In this document: in pieces, positions 29,988 through 36,401 of the stretch
Numbering within the stretch: the first letter of the stretch is position 1
Layout: each line of letters opens with the position of its first letter
Source: a virus
Length of the DNA stretch: 40,161 bases
Direction: 5' to 3' (one strand)
Virus record (IMG/VR): IMGVR_UViG_3300047172_000311
Coordinates: 1-40,161 of that record
The notes under the pieces: model-generated
Seen by the model: the letters and a program-made list of their open reading frames with translations, nothing else
What the model was told of the DNA's origin: nothing
Database searches by the model: none
Position numbers and translations under genes: made by a program

Positions 29988-30805
29988 TGAGATACCTCGC
30001 CATATTCTTTGCCCTGGCATGTTCCGCTGTTGCTCAAACCGCTCCGTCTGGAACCAACTGGAAGCTGGTCAATACGGGGACCGACATGCAGACCATGTAC
30101 GGTCAAAAGATATTCAGTGCCACTGGATCACAAGATACCCCATTGGTAGGGGAATCGACCTCCGGGGCGTCGGCTGGCGTCTTTACTCAGAGCGTCAACT
30201 TCACGTCGCCCACTTTGACGATTACCCGCACGGGAGTATCTGGCGGAAGCATCGCCACCGGGCCGATTATATTCGCCCAAGGGCAACAGGAATCAACTGC
30301 TAACACGCCGATCCTTGAGGCCGGTGCGTGCTTAGCGGTGTCTGGGGATAACTACGTTATCACGTGGGGGGACGCGAGCGCATCCATTTCGGGCGGCGTC
30401 ATGGACGGCACTGGATACGCGAAGGGCAAACTATCTGTCGATCCTGTTCACCGGCAACTAGTCGCAGAGGATGGGATAACGCCGGTTCTCACGTGGACGG
30501 GAGGTTCCATCCAGTGCGCCAACTTCGCAGTTAGCAACCTCAGTGGATACCCAAACAATTCGTCCCAATACCTAGCTGGTAACGCGACGTGGCAAGTTCT
30601 TCCTACCGTCACGGCCTTTAACAGCATTTTGGTGTCTGGATCTTGCACAATCCACAACGCCGGGTTGTCCGGTCATCATGGGTGGGTCCAGAGCACCGGA
30701 ACCAATGCGCTCGGGCTTGTGATTACAGGCACCAATGCTGTTGTAAAAAGCAGCGCAGGAACCTCCGATACATCCGCCTTCACTCTCTTTTTCACCAACT
30801 ATTAA
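29987..30805 (+). CDS. Beta-rich exported protein
   Basis: A 272-residue protein with an N-terminal signal peptide (M-R-Y-L-A-I-F-F-A-L-A-C-S-A-V-A-Q, probable cleavage after A-V-A-Q). The mature part is Gly/Ser/Thr-rich and beta-like, with S-Q-Y-L-A-G-N-A-T-W-Q near the end, a phrase common in phage spike and fibre proteins. A virion adhesin carrying a signal peptide would be unusual; an exported prophage protein displayed on the host is another option. It follows the fibre genes without a gap. Confidence 0.65.
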   Translation: MRYLAIFFALACSAVAQTAPSGTNWKLVNTGTDMQTMYGQKIFSATGSQDTPLVGESTSGASAGVFTQSVNFTSPTLTITRTGVSGGSIATGPIIFAQGQQESTANTPILEAGACLAVSGDNYVITWGDASASISGGVMDGTGYAKGKLSVDPVHRQLVAEDGITPVLTWTGGSIQCANFAVSNLSGYPNNSSQYLAGNATWQVLPTVTAFNSILVSGSCTIHNAGLSGHHGWVQSTGTNALGLVITGTNAVVKSSAGTSDTSAFTLFFTNY

Positions 30806-30811
30806 AATCAC

Positions 30812-31873
30812 ATGAAATACACCAAAACCCTACTGTCCGCCGCAATCTCTGCGCTGATTGCGTTCCCGGGTAACTCGCGCGCGCAAAGCCCAACGCCCAC
30901 TCCGACTCCGAATCCGATTGCATCCAGCTACACGAACAAATCGCTTTCGGTCCCCCAGCGGTTGCTCCTGGCCGATGGCGTGATTTCCAGCGGCACGGAC
31001 GCCGCGGATGTCGCCGCCGCTGCGGAGTTCATGTTGACCGCGCGGCCCGTCATAAACCTGCTCAATGCTTACCCGGCGTTTCCGGGTCAGGTGCTCGCCG
31101 ATCCTACGTTGTCCGGCACCATCACGGACGCGACGGCCATCGGCCATCTTTACGCCGACGCCGTGCTATTCCAGACGGACGCCACGCCCACATTGCCGGC
31201 CAAGCTGGCGTATATTCAACCGCTCTTGAGTTCCACGCTCTACAACGCCACACAGGCCGCCTGGGTGGGGCGGGAGTATGGCAATATCGCCGCCAAGGAA
31301 TCGACGGCACAATACAATGCCGGTGACTATACCGATTCGATTGCCACGGCGCTGCCGGCTGTCGGTTACAGCATGTATCCCGCTTGGAATGTATTCCGGG
31401 CGAAGGTTGCTCAGCGGTCACCCGATGCCCTGAGTTGGGCGGAACTTATTTACTACATGCAGCCGTACAATAAGTCGCAGGACGGCATTAATGCGGTCAC
31501 GACCGCTTTCCGTGCGCTGGACCTGAATCTTTACAGGGCGAATCAGTTCATCGCGTATGAGTCCAGCGGTACGGGCACGAACCCACTGGCCGGGACTGCG
31601 CTGCCATCGGGGGTTGTATTTAACAACAGCTTCTCCCTTCTAGGCCCGGCAACGCCCGCGCTGAATCTGGCCTTGAGCGGCAGCAATACGGCGGCGCTTA
31701 ATTTGGCTGTGAGCAATTTTGCGACTGCCCGGCAAGGCAAGTTCCTGAATGCGGCCACGGCGTTCGTGGCACAGTGGATTCGTAACTGTGACGGCAATAT
31801 CGTCAACGCGAATGCCTACATGGCTGCGCAGGCTGCCGGCCAGCCTTACACCATCACGGAGTTGCAGCAATGA
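30812..31873 (+). CDS. Exported hypothetical protein, Thr-Pro linker
   Basis: A 353-residue protein with a clear signal peptide (M-K-Y-T-K-T-L-L-S-A-A-I-S-A-L-I-A-F, cleavage near S-R-A-Q) followed by a T-P-T-P-T-P-N-P linker. The remaining ~310 residues are helical and Ala-rich (A-A-D-V-A-A-A-A-E-F-M-L) with no catalytic motif that I can name. There is no Shine-Dalgarno sequence at the ATG. Its stop overlaps the next exported protein's start, so both are made together. Confidence 0.65.
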   Translation: MKYTKTLLSAAISALIAFPGNSRAQSPTPTPTPNPIASSYTNKSLSVPQRLLLADGVISSGTDAADVAAAAEFMLTARPVINLLNAYPAFPGQVLADPTLSGTITDATAIGHLYADAVLFQTDATPTLPAKLAYIQPLLSSTLYNATQAAWVGREYGNIAAKESTAQYNAGDYTDSIATALPAVGYSMYPAWNVFRAKVAQRSPDALSWAELIYYMQPYNKSQDGINAVTTAFRALDLNLYRANQFIAYESSGTGTNPLAGTALPSGVVFNNSFSLLGPATPALNLALSGSNTAALNLAVSNFATARQGKFLNAATAFVAQWIRNCDGNIVNANAYMAAQAAGQPYTITELQQ

Positions 31874-32328
31874 AATGGCTCGCCGCATTACTGATGCTGG
31901 TCGGGGTGGCGCGGGCTCAGGACGATGACACGCCCGCGCCCGCGCCGATCCCAACGCCGGCACCCATCGTGGTAGTTGCGCCAACCGATCCGACGCCCGC
32001 TCCGGTGGTTGTCGTTACCGGCTCGGCGTCGGCTCCCGCTCCGGTGGTTGTCGTTACCGGCTCGGCGTCGGCTCCCGCTCCGGTGGTTGTCGTTACCGGC
32101 TCGGCGTCGGCTCCCGCTCCGGTGGTTGTCGCCGCCGCGCCCGTCGATTCCGATGATGGCGATGGCTGGCGGCGAATCTCTGAATACCTCAACGAGCCGC
32201 AGGCCCCGAGCGTAAGCATGAGCGTGGCGGCCTATGCCCGAACGGCAATCCGTAACATCATCCGGCACCAGGGTTACACGCACGCCGCTTTGCTACAGGC
32301 GCAGTCCATTATCCAACAAGCACAATGA
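31870..32328 (+). CDS. Exported protein with a 13-residue repeat stalk
   Basis: A 152-residue protein: signal peptide (residues ~1-18, ending V-A-R-A-Q), an acidic Pro/Ala stretch, then three full copies of A-P-A-P-V-V-V-V-T-G-S-A-S plus a partial fourth. A short helical C-terminal domain follows (A-Y-A-R-T-A-I-R-N-I-I-R-H-Q-G-Y). The repeat looks like a rigid periplasmic stalk, as in spanin-like or anchor proteins. It lies immediately before the holin-like gene, so a lysis role is plausible but unproven. Confidence 0.65.
   Translation: MKWLAALLMLVGVARAQDDDTPAPAPIPTPAPIVVVAPTDPTPAPVVVVTGSASAPAPVVVVTGSASAPAPVVVVTGSASAPAPVVVAAAPVDSDDGDGWRRISEYLNEPQAPSVSMSVAAYARTAIRNIIRHQGYTHAALLQAQSIIQQAQ
31996..32131 (+). 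repeat. 39-bp tandem repeat, 3.5 copies
   Basis: Units start at 31996, 32035 and 32074, with a partial fourth at 32113. They are perfect copies (each beginning CCCGCTCCGGTGGTTGTCG). Perfect identity means recent expansion, and copy number probably varies between isolates in 13-residue steps. Confidence 0.93.
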
Positions 32329-32537
32329 GCGATAAAGAAGCACAGCACAGGGAAGAGAATTGCGAGGATGGAAACACCAAACTCGTGCTGTGGCGGCTGG
32401 GCGAGCTTGAGAGAAAGCTGGCGGAACGTGACGCCGAAATATTCAAGCGCCTGGCTGCCGTCGAGCGGTGGCAATACACGCTGATGGGCATGGGTGTCAT
32501 AGCCGGATGGATTGCTGACTGCCTGTTTAAGAAGTGA
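32325..32537 (+). CDS. XhlA-like small membrane protein (holin candidate)
   Basis: A 70-residue protein with a charged coiled-coil N-terminus (L-G-E-L-E-R-K-L-A-E-R-D-A-E-I-F-K-R-L) and one C-terminal transmembrane helix (Y-T-L-M-G-M-G-V-I-A-G-W-I-A) ending in K-K. This is the layout of XhlA-type haemolysin/holin-accessory proteins. It overlaps the repeat-stalk gene by 4 nt. The TGA stop lies inside dispersed element copy E. Confidence 0.7.
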   Translation: MSDKEAQHREENCEDGNTKLVLWRLGELERKLAERDAEIFKRLAAVERWQYTLMGMGVIAGWIADCLFKK

Positions 32538-32552
32538 AAATGGCGGGGTAGA
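32533..32552 (+). repeat. Dispersed element, copy E
   Basis: AGTGAAAATGGCGGGGTAGA differs from copies B and C at one base. It starts at the stop codon of the XhlA-like gene and ends 47 bp before the next ATG (32600). In the shared frame it reads S-E-N-G-G-V-E-H-H-A-stop, outside any gene. Confidence 0.85.
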
Positions 32553-32599
32553 ACACCACGCGTAATCGCCGCAGTATCCAGGTAACCAAACGCTATACT

Positions 32600-33040
32600 A
32601 TGTCCCTCAAAACCTTCTTCGCAAACATCGAGGCCGACGCCTCCCGGTTCTTTGACAAGCTTCCCGCCGAGGAGCAAGCGCTTCTCACCGCGCTCAAGCC
32701 GATCTTTACCGGAGCGCTCGGCACCTTCGTTTCCACCATGCTGCCGGTCGCGGAAAGTCTCGTGCTCGGCATCGCAACCTCCGGCCTGCCCTCCGATGAA
32801 AAACGCACCGCGGCTGTCTCGCAACTCACGTCCGCGGCTGAGTCCGCTGGCCTTACTGTTATCTCTGGCGCTGCTAACCTCGTTGTCGAGGCCGCTTACA
32901 GCAAGCTCAACGCCTCCGGCGCTCTCCCTGCCGTTGCCAGCGCTCCGGCTCCTGTCGAGCCCGCTGCCAGCACTCCCGCCGCGCCCGCCGCTGTGGAAGC
33001 GCCTGCTCCTGCCGCTGTTGCACCTTCGGCTGTCGGCTGA
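32600..33040 (+). CDS. Amphipathic protein with an Ala/Pro tail
   Basis: A 146-residue protein. Residues ~25-110 alternate amphipathic and hydrophobic helices (A-L-G-T-F-V-S-T-M-L-P-V-A-E-S-L-V-L-G-I-A). The last ~40 residues are Ala/Pro-rich. The size and its place beside the XhlA-like gene suggest a lysis or membrane role, though no helix is strongly transmembrane. The leader is A/C-rich without a Shine-Dalgarno sequence. A short TTG-initiated ORF overlaps its end (33018-33119, 33 residues) and is not called. Confidence 0.6.
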   Translation: MSLKTFFANIEADASRFFDKLPAEEQALLTALKPIFTGALGTFVSTMLPVAESLVLGIATSGLPSDEKRTAAVSQLTSAAESAGLTVISGAANLVVEAAYSKLNASGALPAVASAPAPVEPAASTPAAPAAVEAPAPAAVAPSAVG

Positions 33041-33112
33041 GGCTGACACCATACGACCGCACGGCACACCCGAAACCGAGTACATCATCTGGCTCAAGAC
33101 CGATAACATCCC

Positions 33113-33220
33113 ATGGTAGCAACGATCCTGACTCACTTGGCGGCTTTCTCAGCCGGCTTTGTGGTCGGGGTCGTTGCCCTTGTGGTTTACCTGTCCAAGT
33201 TCATCGGCCCTTACCGCTAA
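33113..33220 (+). CDS. 35-residue membrane micro-protein
   Basis: A short ORF from ATG 33113 encodes 35 residues, most of them one transmembrane helix (A-F-S-A-G-F-V-V-G-V-V-A-L-V-V-Y-L), ending K-F-I-G-P-Y-R. It lies in the gap between two other membrane-associated genes. Single-helix micro-proteins in lysis cassettes can be pinholin- or antiholin-like. Translation is inferred only from its composition and place. Confidence 0.45.
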   Translation: MVATILTHLAAFSAGFVVGVVALVVYLSKFIGPYR

Positions 33221-33243
33221 TGAAATCCCCCAAGAAATAGCTT

Positions 33244-33561
33244 ATGCAAAACTCCTTCGTCCAATTCGTCATTCGACAGTTTAGCGGCAGGTTCGCCGCG
33301 GTCGTCAATTCGGCCATCCTATTCGTTGTGCTCCAGGCGTTCGCGTGGCTCGGCGCGAAGTTTCCGCCCCTGGCCGCAATCTGCGATCCGCAGTCCGTTG
33401 CCACTTGGCTGAGTCTTGCGCTCATTACGGGGCTGAATGCTCTGACCAATCACCAACACCTTCTCGATAAAGCGACCATGACCAAGTTAATTGTGTCGCT
33501 GCAAAACACGCCCCCTGTCATCCCGGTCGAGCGCGCCACATTCGTTCACGGACCCAACTAA
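33244..33561 (+). CDS. Membrane protein of the lysis region
   Basis: A 105-residue protein with one or two hydrophobic segments (A-V-V-N-S-A-I-L-F-V-V-L-Q-A-F-A-W-L and A-T-W-L-S-L-A-L-I-T-G-L-N-A-L) and a polar C-terminus. Two short helices and a polar tail are compatible with a class II holin. It is the last gene before the sheath. No endolysin with a standard lysozyme, amidase or peptidase motif is found nearby. Confidence 0.65.
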   Translation: MQNSFVQFVIRQFSGRFAAVVNSAILFVVLQAFAWLGAKFPPLAAICDPQSVATWLSLALITGLNALTNHQHLLDKATMTKLIVSLQNTPPVIPVERATFVHGPN

Positions 33562-33564
33562 TCT

Positions 33565-35088
33565 ATGAGTCAATTCTTCCACGGCGCGCGGGTCACCAAT
33601 GCGCCCTCCACGCCGCCCCCGATCACTTCCGTATCTTCGTCCGTTATCGGGCTGCTCTGTACGGGCGACAATGCGCAGGCGGCTGTTGCGGCCACGCTGA
33701 ATACCGGCTTGGCGGGCACCAACAACGCGCTGGTATTCACGGCGGTCAACAGCGGCAGCGTTGGCAATCAAATATCCGTGGCGATGATGAATCCTGCGGC
33801 GGATACTCAGGCGCTATCCGTGGCGGTCAATACCACGGCCATTCTCGTTTCTCTCGCCACGGACGGTGAGGGGAATATCACCAGCACGGCGGCTCAGGTG
33901 CTCGCGGCCATCAACGCCGATTTGGCGGCGGCTGCGCTGGTTACCGTCACGGAGGGCGCGGGGTCCAGTGGGGCCGGCGTCGTCACGGCAAGCACCGCGC
34001 TATTCCTCAGCGGCGGCATTGATTGCGCGTTCCCGATTGATACCCCCGTGCTTGTCCCGGGCGGTCTTGAGCAGGCCGCGGCGCTGATTGGCACGGTAGG
34101 CACCGGCTATCAGGCGCTCACGGACATTGCGAACCAGGGTGAGGCAACGGTTATCGTTGTGCGCGTCACGGACAGCATGGTTGCGGCCACGCTGAGCACC
34201 AACCTTGTCGGCAGCGTTGACGGCGAGGGCGGCTATCACGGCGCGCAGGCGTTCATGGGCGCTGAGGCGCTTACCGGCGTGCGCCCGATGATCCTCATTG
34301 CTCCCGGCTTCACCGGCAACGGCTTTACCGGCGCGGTCGCGGTGACCAACGCGCTGCTCAATGTCGCCAACTCGCTCCGGGCGCACGTCATTGTCGAGGG
34401 TCCGAATACCACGGACGCCGCCGCAGTGGCCTACGGGCAGGGCTGGGGCACGCGCCGGCTGTTCCTCGTTGACCCCGGATTGCAGGAGGTCGCGCCGACC
34501 GGCAACACGATCAACGTCACGAACTCCGCGACCGTTGCCGGCCTCATCGCCTGGGTGGATAACAACCTCGGCTTTTGGTGGTCGCCCTCGAATCAGACCG
34601 TTACAGGCATCACGGGGACCACGCGGCCCGTGGATTATACGCAGGCCAACCCGAATTGCCGGGCCAACTATCTCAACAGCCAAAACGTGGCGACGTTCAT
34701 CCGCCGCAACGGTTTCCGGCTGTGGGGCAATCGAACCCTTAGCGCCGATCCGACCTTTGCTTTCCTGTGCGTGTCCAGGACGGACGATGTTATTGCGCTG
34801 TCGATTCAAGACATCGTGAACGATTGGGCCGTTGACCATCCGGTTAACGGTACGTTCTTCTCGGACGTTACGGACGAGATCAACAACTACTTCGCAACCC
34901 TCGTTTCGCAGGGTTCGATTGCGGGCGGAAACGCCTATCCAAACCCGACCTTAAACACGCCTTCGAACATCGCCAGCGGCAAGGTGTACTTCAATTACGG
35001 GTGGTCCCCGAGCTACCCGGCTGAGGACATCGAAATTTCTGACCAGGTGGTTGAAACCTTTCTCGCGTCCCTCACTTCAAACTCCTAA
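33565..35088 (+). CDS. Tail sheath protein (gpFI-like)
   Basis: A 507-residue contractile sheath protein. The start F-F-H-G-A-R-V-T and V-S-S-S-V-I-G-L-L-C-T-G-D, the core R-P-M-I-L-I-A-P-G-F, G-T-R-R-L-F-L-V-D-P, W-W-S-P-S-N, and N-Y-L-N-S-Q-N-V-A-T-F-I-R-R-N-G-F-R-L-W-G-N-R are family features. P2 FI is about 400 residues. The extra length is an inserted beta-rich, Ala/Thr-rich domain at ~50-155 (from L-V-F-T-A-V-N-S-G-S to L-F-L-S-G-G), probably on the outer surface. There is no Shine-Dalgarno sequence. Confidence 0.93.
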   Translation: MSQFFHGARVTNAPSTPPPITSVSSSVIGLLCTGDNAQAAVAATLNTGLAGTNNALVFTAVNSGSVGNQISVAMMNPAADTQALSVAVNTTAILVSLATDGEGNITSTAAQVLAAINADLAAAALVTVTEGAGSSGAGVVTASTALFLSGGIDCAFPIDTPVLVPGGLEQAAALIGTVGTGYQALTDIANQGEATVIVVRVTDSMVAATLSTNLVGSVDGEGGYHGAQAFMGAEALTGVRPMILIAPGFTGNGFTGAVAVTNALLNVANSLRAHVIVEGPNTTDAAAVAYGQGWGTRRLFLVDPGLQEVAPTGNTINVTNSATVAGLIAWVDNNLGFWWSPSNQTVTGITGTTRPVDYTQANPNCRANYLNSQNVATFIRRNGFRLWGNRTLSADPTFAFLCVSRTDDVIALSIQDIVNDWAVDHPVNGTFFSDVTDEINNYFATLVSQGSIAGGNAYPNPTLNTPSNIASGKVYFNYGWSPSYPAEDIEISDQVVETFLASLTSNS

Positions 35089-35093
35089 GCGCC

Positions 35094-35606
35094 ATGCCCG
35101 CAGCCGATAACATTCTCAGAAACTTCCAGCTATACATTGACGGCAAAGGGTACGCCGGCAACTGCGAGGAGTTTCAACCCCCTAAGCTCACGCTTCACAC
35201 TGAGGACTTCAAGGCCGGTGGCCTCGATACCAGCCTCAAGATTGAACTCGGCATGGAGCCGATGGAGGTCATGTTCACGCTCACTGACTTTGACCCGCAG
35301 GCGCTCGCGACCTGGGGCGTCGGTCCGGGCAATGCGATTCCCATTGTGGCGCGCGGCGCGCTACAGAATCTCAACGGCAGTGTGACGCCGATTGTCGAGT
35401 ACATCCGCGGAACTGTCCGCGAAATGGACCCGGGCACATGGCAGCCGCAGGCGAAATCCTCGCTCAAGTTCACCATTGACGCGACCTACTATCGCCGCAA
35501 CGTGAACGGCGTTGCCGTTACCGAGATCGACGTAATCAACATGAAGCGCGTCATCAACGGCGTGGATACCCTCGCCAAGATTCGCACCGCGCTGGGCATT
35601 TCTTAA
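35094..35606 (+). CDS. Major tail tube protein (gpFII-like)
   Basis: A 170-residue tube protein. N-I-L-R-N-F-Q-L-Y-I-D-G-K-G-Y-A-G, then L-E-M/G-M-E-P-M-E-V-M-F-T-L, and R-G-T-V-R-E-M-D-P-G-T-W-Q at ~105-120 are characteristic. The end D-V-I-N-M-K-R-V-I-N-G-V-D is almost diagnostic of P2 FII-type tubes. It follows the sheath by 5 nt and is followed by a strong terminator. Confidence 0.95.
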   Translation: MPAADNILRNFQLYIDGKGYAGNCEEFQPPKLTLHTEDFKAGGLDTSLKIELGMEPMEVMFTLTDFDPQALATWGVGPGNAIPIVARGALQNLNGSVTPIVEYIRGTVREMDPGTWQPQAKSSLKFTIDATYYRRNVNGVAVTEIDVINMKRVINGVDTLAKIRTALGIS

Positions 35607-35633
35607 CAAGCTTTCCGTTTGGTTGGGGTTGGC

Positions 35634-35661
35634 GGCCATGACTGCGAAAGTGGTCATGGCC
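35634..35661 (+). terminator. Terminator/attenuator after the tail-tube gene
   Basis: Arms GGCCATGACTGC and GTGGTCATGGCC close a 12-bp stem (two G:U) over a GAAA tetraloop, followed by GTTTTCC. It sits between the abundant tube protein and the assembly chaperone, so it likely lowers transcription of the downstream tail genes rather than ending the operon outright. Confidence 0.75.
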
Positions 35662-35686
35662 GTTTTCCTGACTGGACACTTACTCT

Positions 35687-36202
35687 ATGCAAACCACCAA
35701 ACCCGAATCCAAAGACATCACTCTCAAGTATCCAGTCGGCGACTTGAAGGCACTCACCATGCGCCGGCCCAAGGTGCTCGACATGATGGCATCCGCGTCA
35801 TCCGCTGGCGATGAGATCGAGCAGGCAATCGCCCTCATTTCGAATCTCTGCCTTATCTCGCCCGCCGCGGTGGAGGACATGGACGCCGGCGACTTCAAGC
35901 GCCTGAATACCGCGTTTGCCGACCTGACCGCCAGTGATCCGGTGAAGGACTACGAGCCCGGGAAGGCTATCATGCTGGGCGTTCCGGTTGTCATTGAAGG
36001 CGGCACGAAGGTTACGGCCATCACGCTTCGGAAGCCGACCGTCAAAGACCTCAAGACCGCGCGGAAGGGAGCGACCGGCGACATCAACCAGGAGGTTGCG
36101 CTGTTCTCGCTCCTGAGCGGCCTGAGCACGGAGAGCATCCAGGGGCTTGATTGGGCCGACTACCTCACGCTGAAAGGCATCTACGGCGATTTTTTGGCAT
36201 AA
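35687..36202 (+). CDS. Tail assembly chaperone gpE
   Basis: A 171-residue zero-frame product of the P2 E-type pair. It has L-K-Y-P-V-G-D-L-K-A-L-T-M-R-R-P-K-V-L-D, and later V-T-A-I-T-L-R-K-P-T-V-K-D-L-K, in the style of phage tail assembly chaperones. It ends just after a T-TTT-TTG slippery site. It should coat the tape measure during tail assembly together with the frameshifted form. Confidence 0.88.
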   Translation: MQTTKPESKDITLKYPVGDLKALTMRRPKVLDMMASASSAGDEIEQAIALISNLCLISPAAVEDMDAGDFKRLNTAFADLTASDPVKDYEPGKAIMLGVPVVIEGGTKVTAITLRKPTVKDLKTARKGATGDINQEVALFSLLSGLSTESIQGLDWADYLTLKGIYGDFLA

Positions 36203-36333
36203 TCACCCGGCAGTATCTCACCCGCGCGACCCTGGCGCTGGCGAGTTATACCGGGTGGCAGCCAAGCGAGATTGACGCCCTCGAAATTGAAGAGCTTCAA
36301 GAGTACCTGAGCGAGCTTCCGAAATCGAAATGA
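35687..36333 (+). CDS. Frameshifted tail assembly chaperone E+E'
   Basis: The -1 frameshift at 36190-36196 extends the chaperone by ~44 residues: G-I-I-T-R-Q-Y-L-T-R-A-T, then Y-T-G-W-Q-P-S-E-I-D-A-L-E-I-E-E-L-Q-E-Y-L. The W-x-x-x-E-I-x-x-L-x-x-x-E-L pattern is that of gpE'. P2 uses the same slippery heptamer at the same place, so recoding here is well supported. The E' part has no start of its own with a leader. The stop overlaps the next micro-ORF. Confidence 0.9.
36190..36196 (+). promoter_or_regulatory. -1 ribosomal frameshift site T-TTT-TTG
   Basis: The heptamer falls in the correct phase of gpE (TTT at 36191-36193, TTG at 36194-36196), six nt before its stop. Slipping back one base joins the E' frame. 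Confidence 0.9.
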
Positions 36334-36401
36334 ACATCCTCCAAATCCTCATGCTGATACTGGCCGCTGAGTTGATCTACCTCGCGATCCTGATTACATG
36401 A
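36330..36401 (+). CDS. 23-residue hydrophobic micro-ORF
   Basis: An ATG overlapping the E' stop opens a 23-codon frame (I-L-Q-I-L-M-L-I-L-A-A-E-L-I-Y-L-A-I-L-I-T) whose stop overlaps the tape-measure ATG. The product would be almost wholly one hydrophobic helix. It may be translated only to couple E' and the tape measure. Confidence 0.4.
   Translation: MNILQILMLILAAELIYLAILIT

Noticed and set aside
31996-32131. 39-bp repeats as a CRISPR array
   Set aside because: Units are directly contiguous with no spacers and encode a protein repeat in frame.
17875-32552. The 20-bp element as a sigma54 promoter or terminator
   Set aside because: It has TTGGC but no correctly spaced -12 GC element, and no inverted repeat or T-run.
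33018-33119. 33-codon TTG-initiated frame overlapping the end of the gene at 32600
   Set aside because: Rare start codon, no leader signal and no recognisable sequence; too weak to call.
34000-34839. Minus-strand frame of 279 codons opposite the sheath gene
   Set aside because: Antisense of a confident sheath protein and rich in Arg/Gly/His as expected of a GC shadow.
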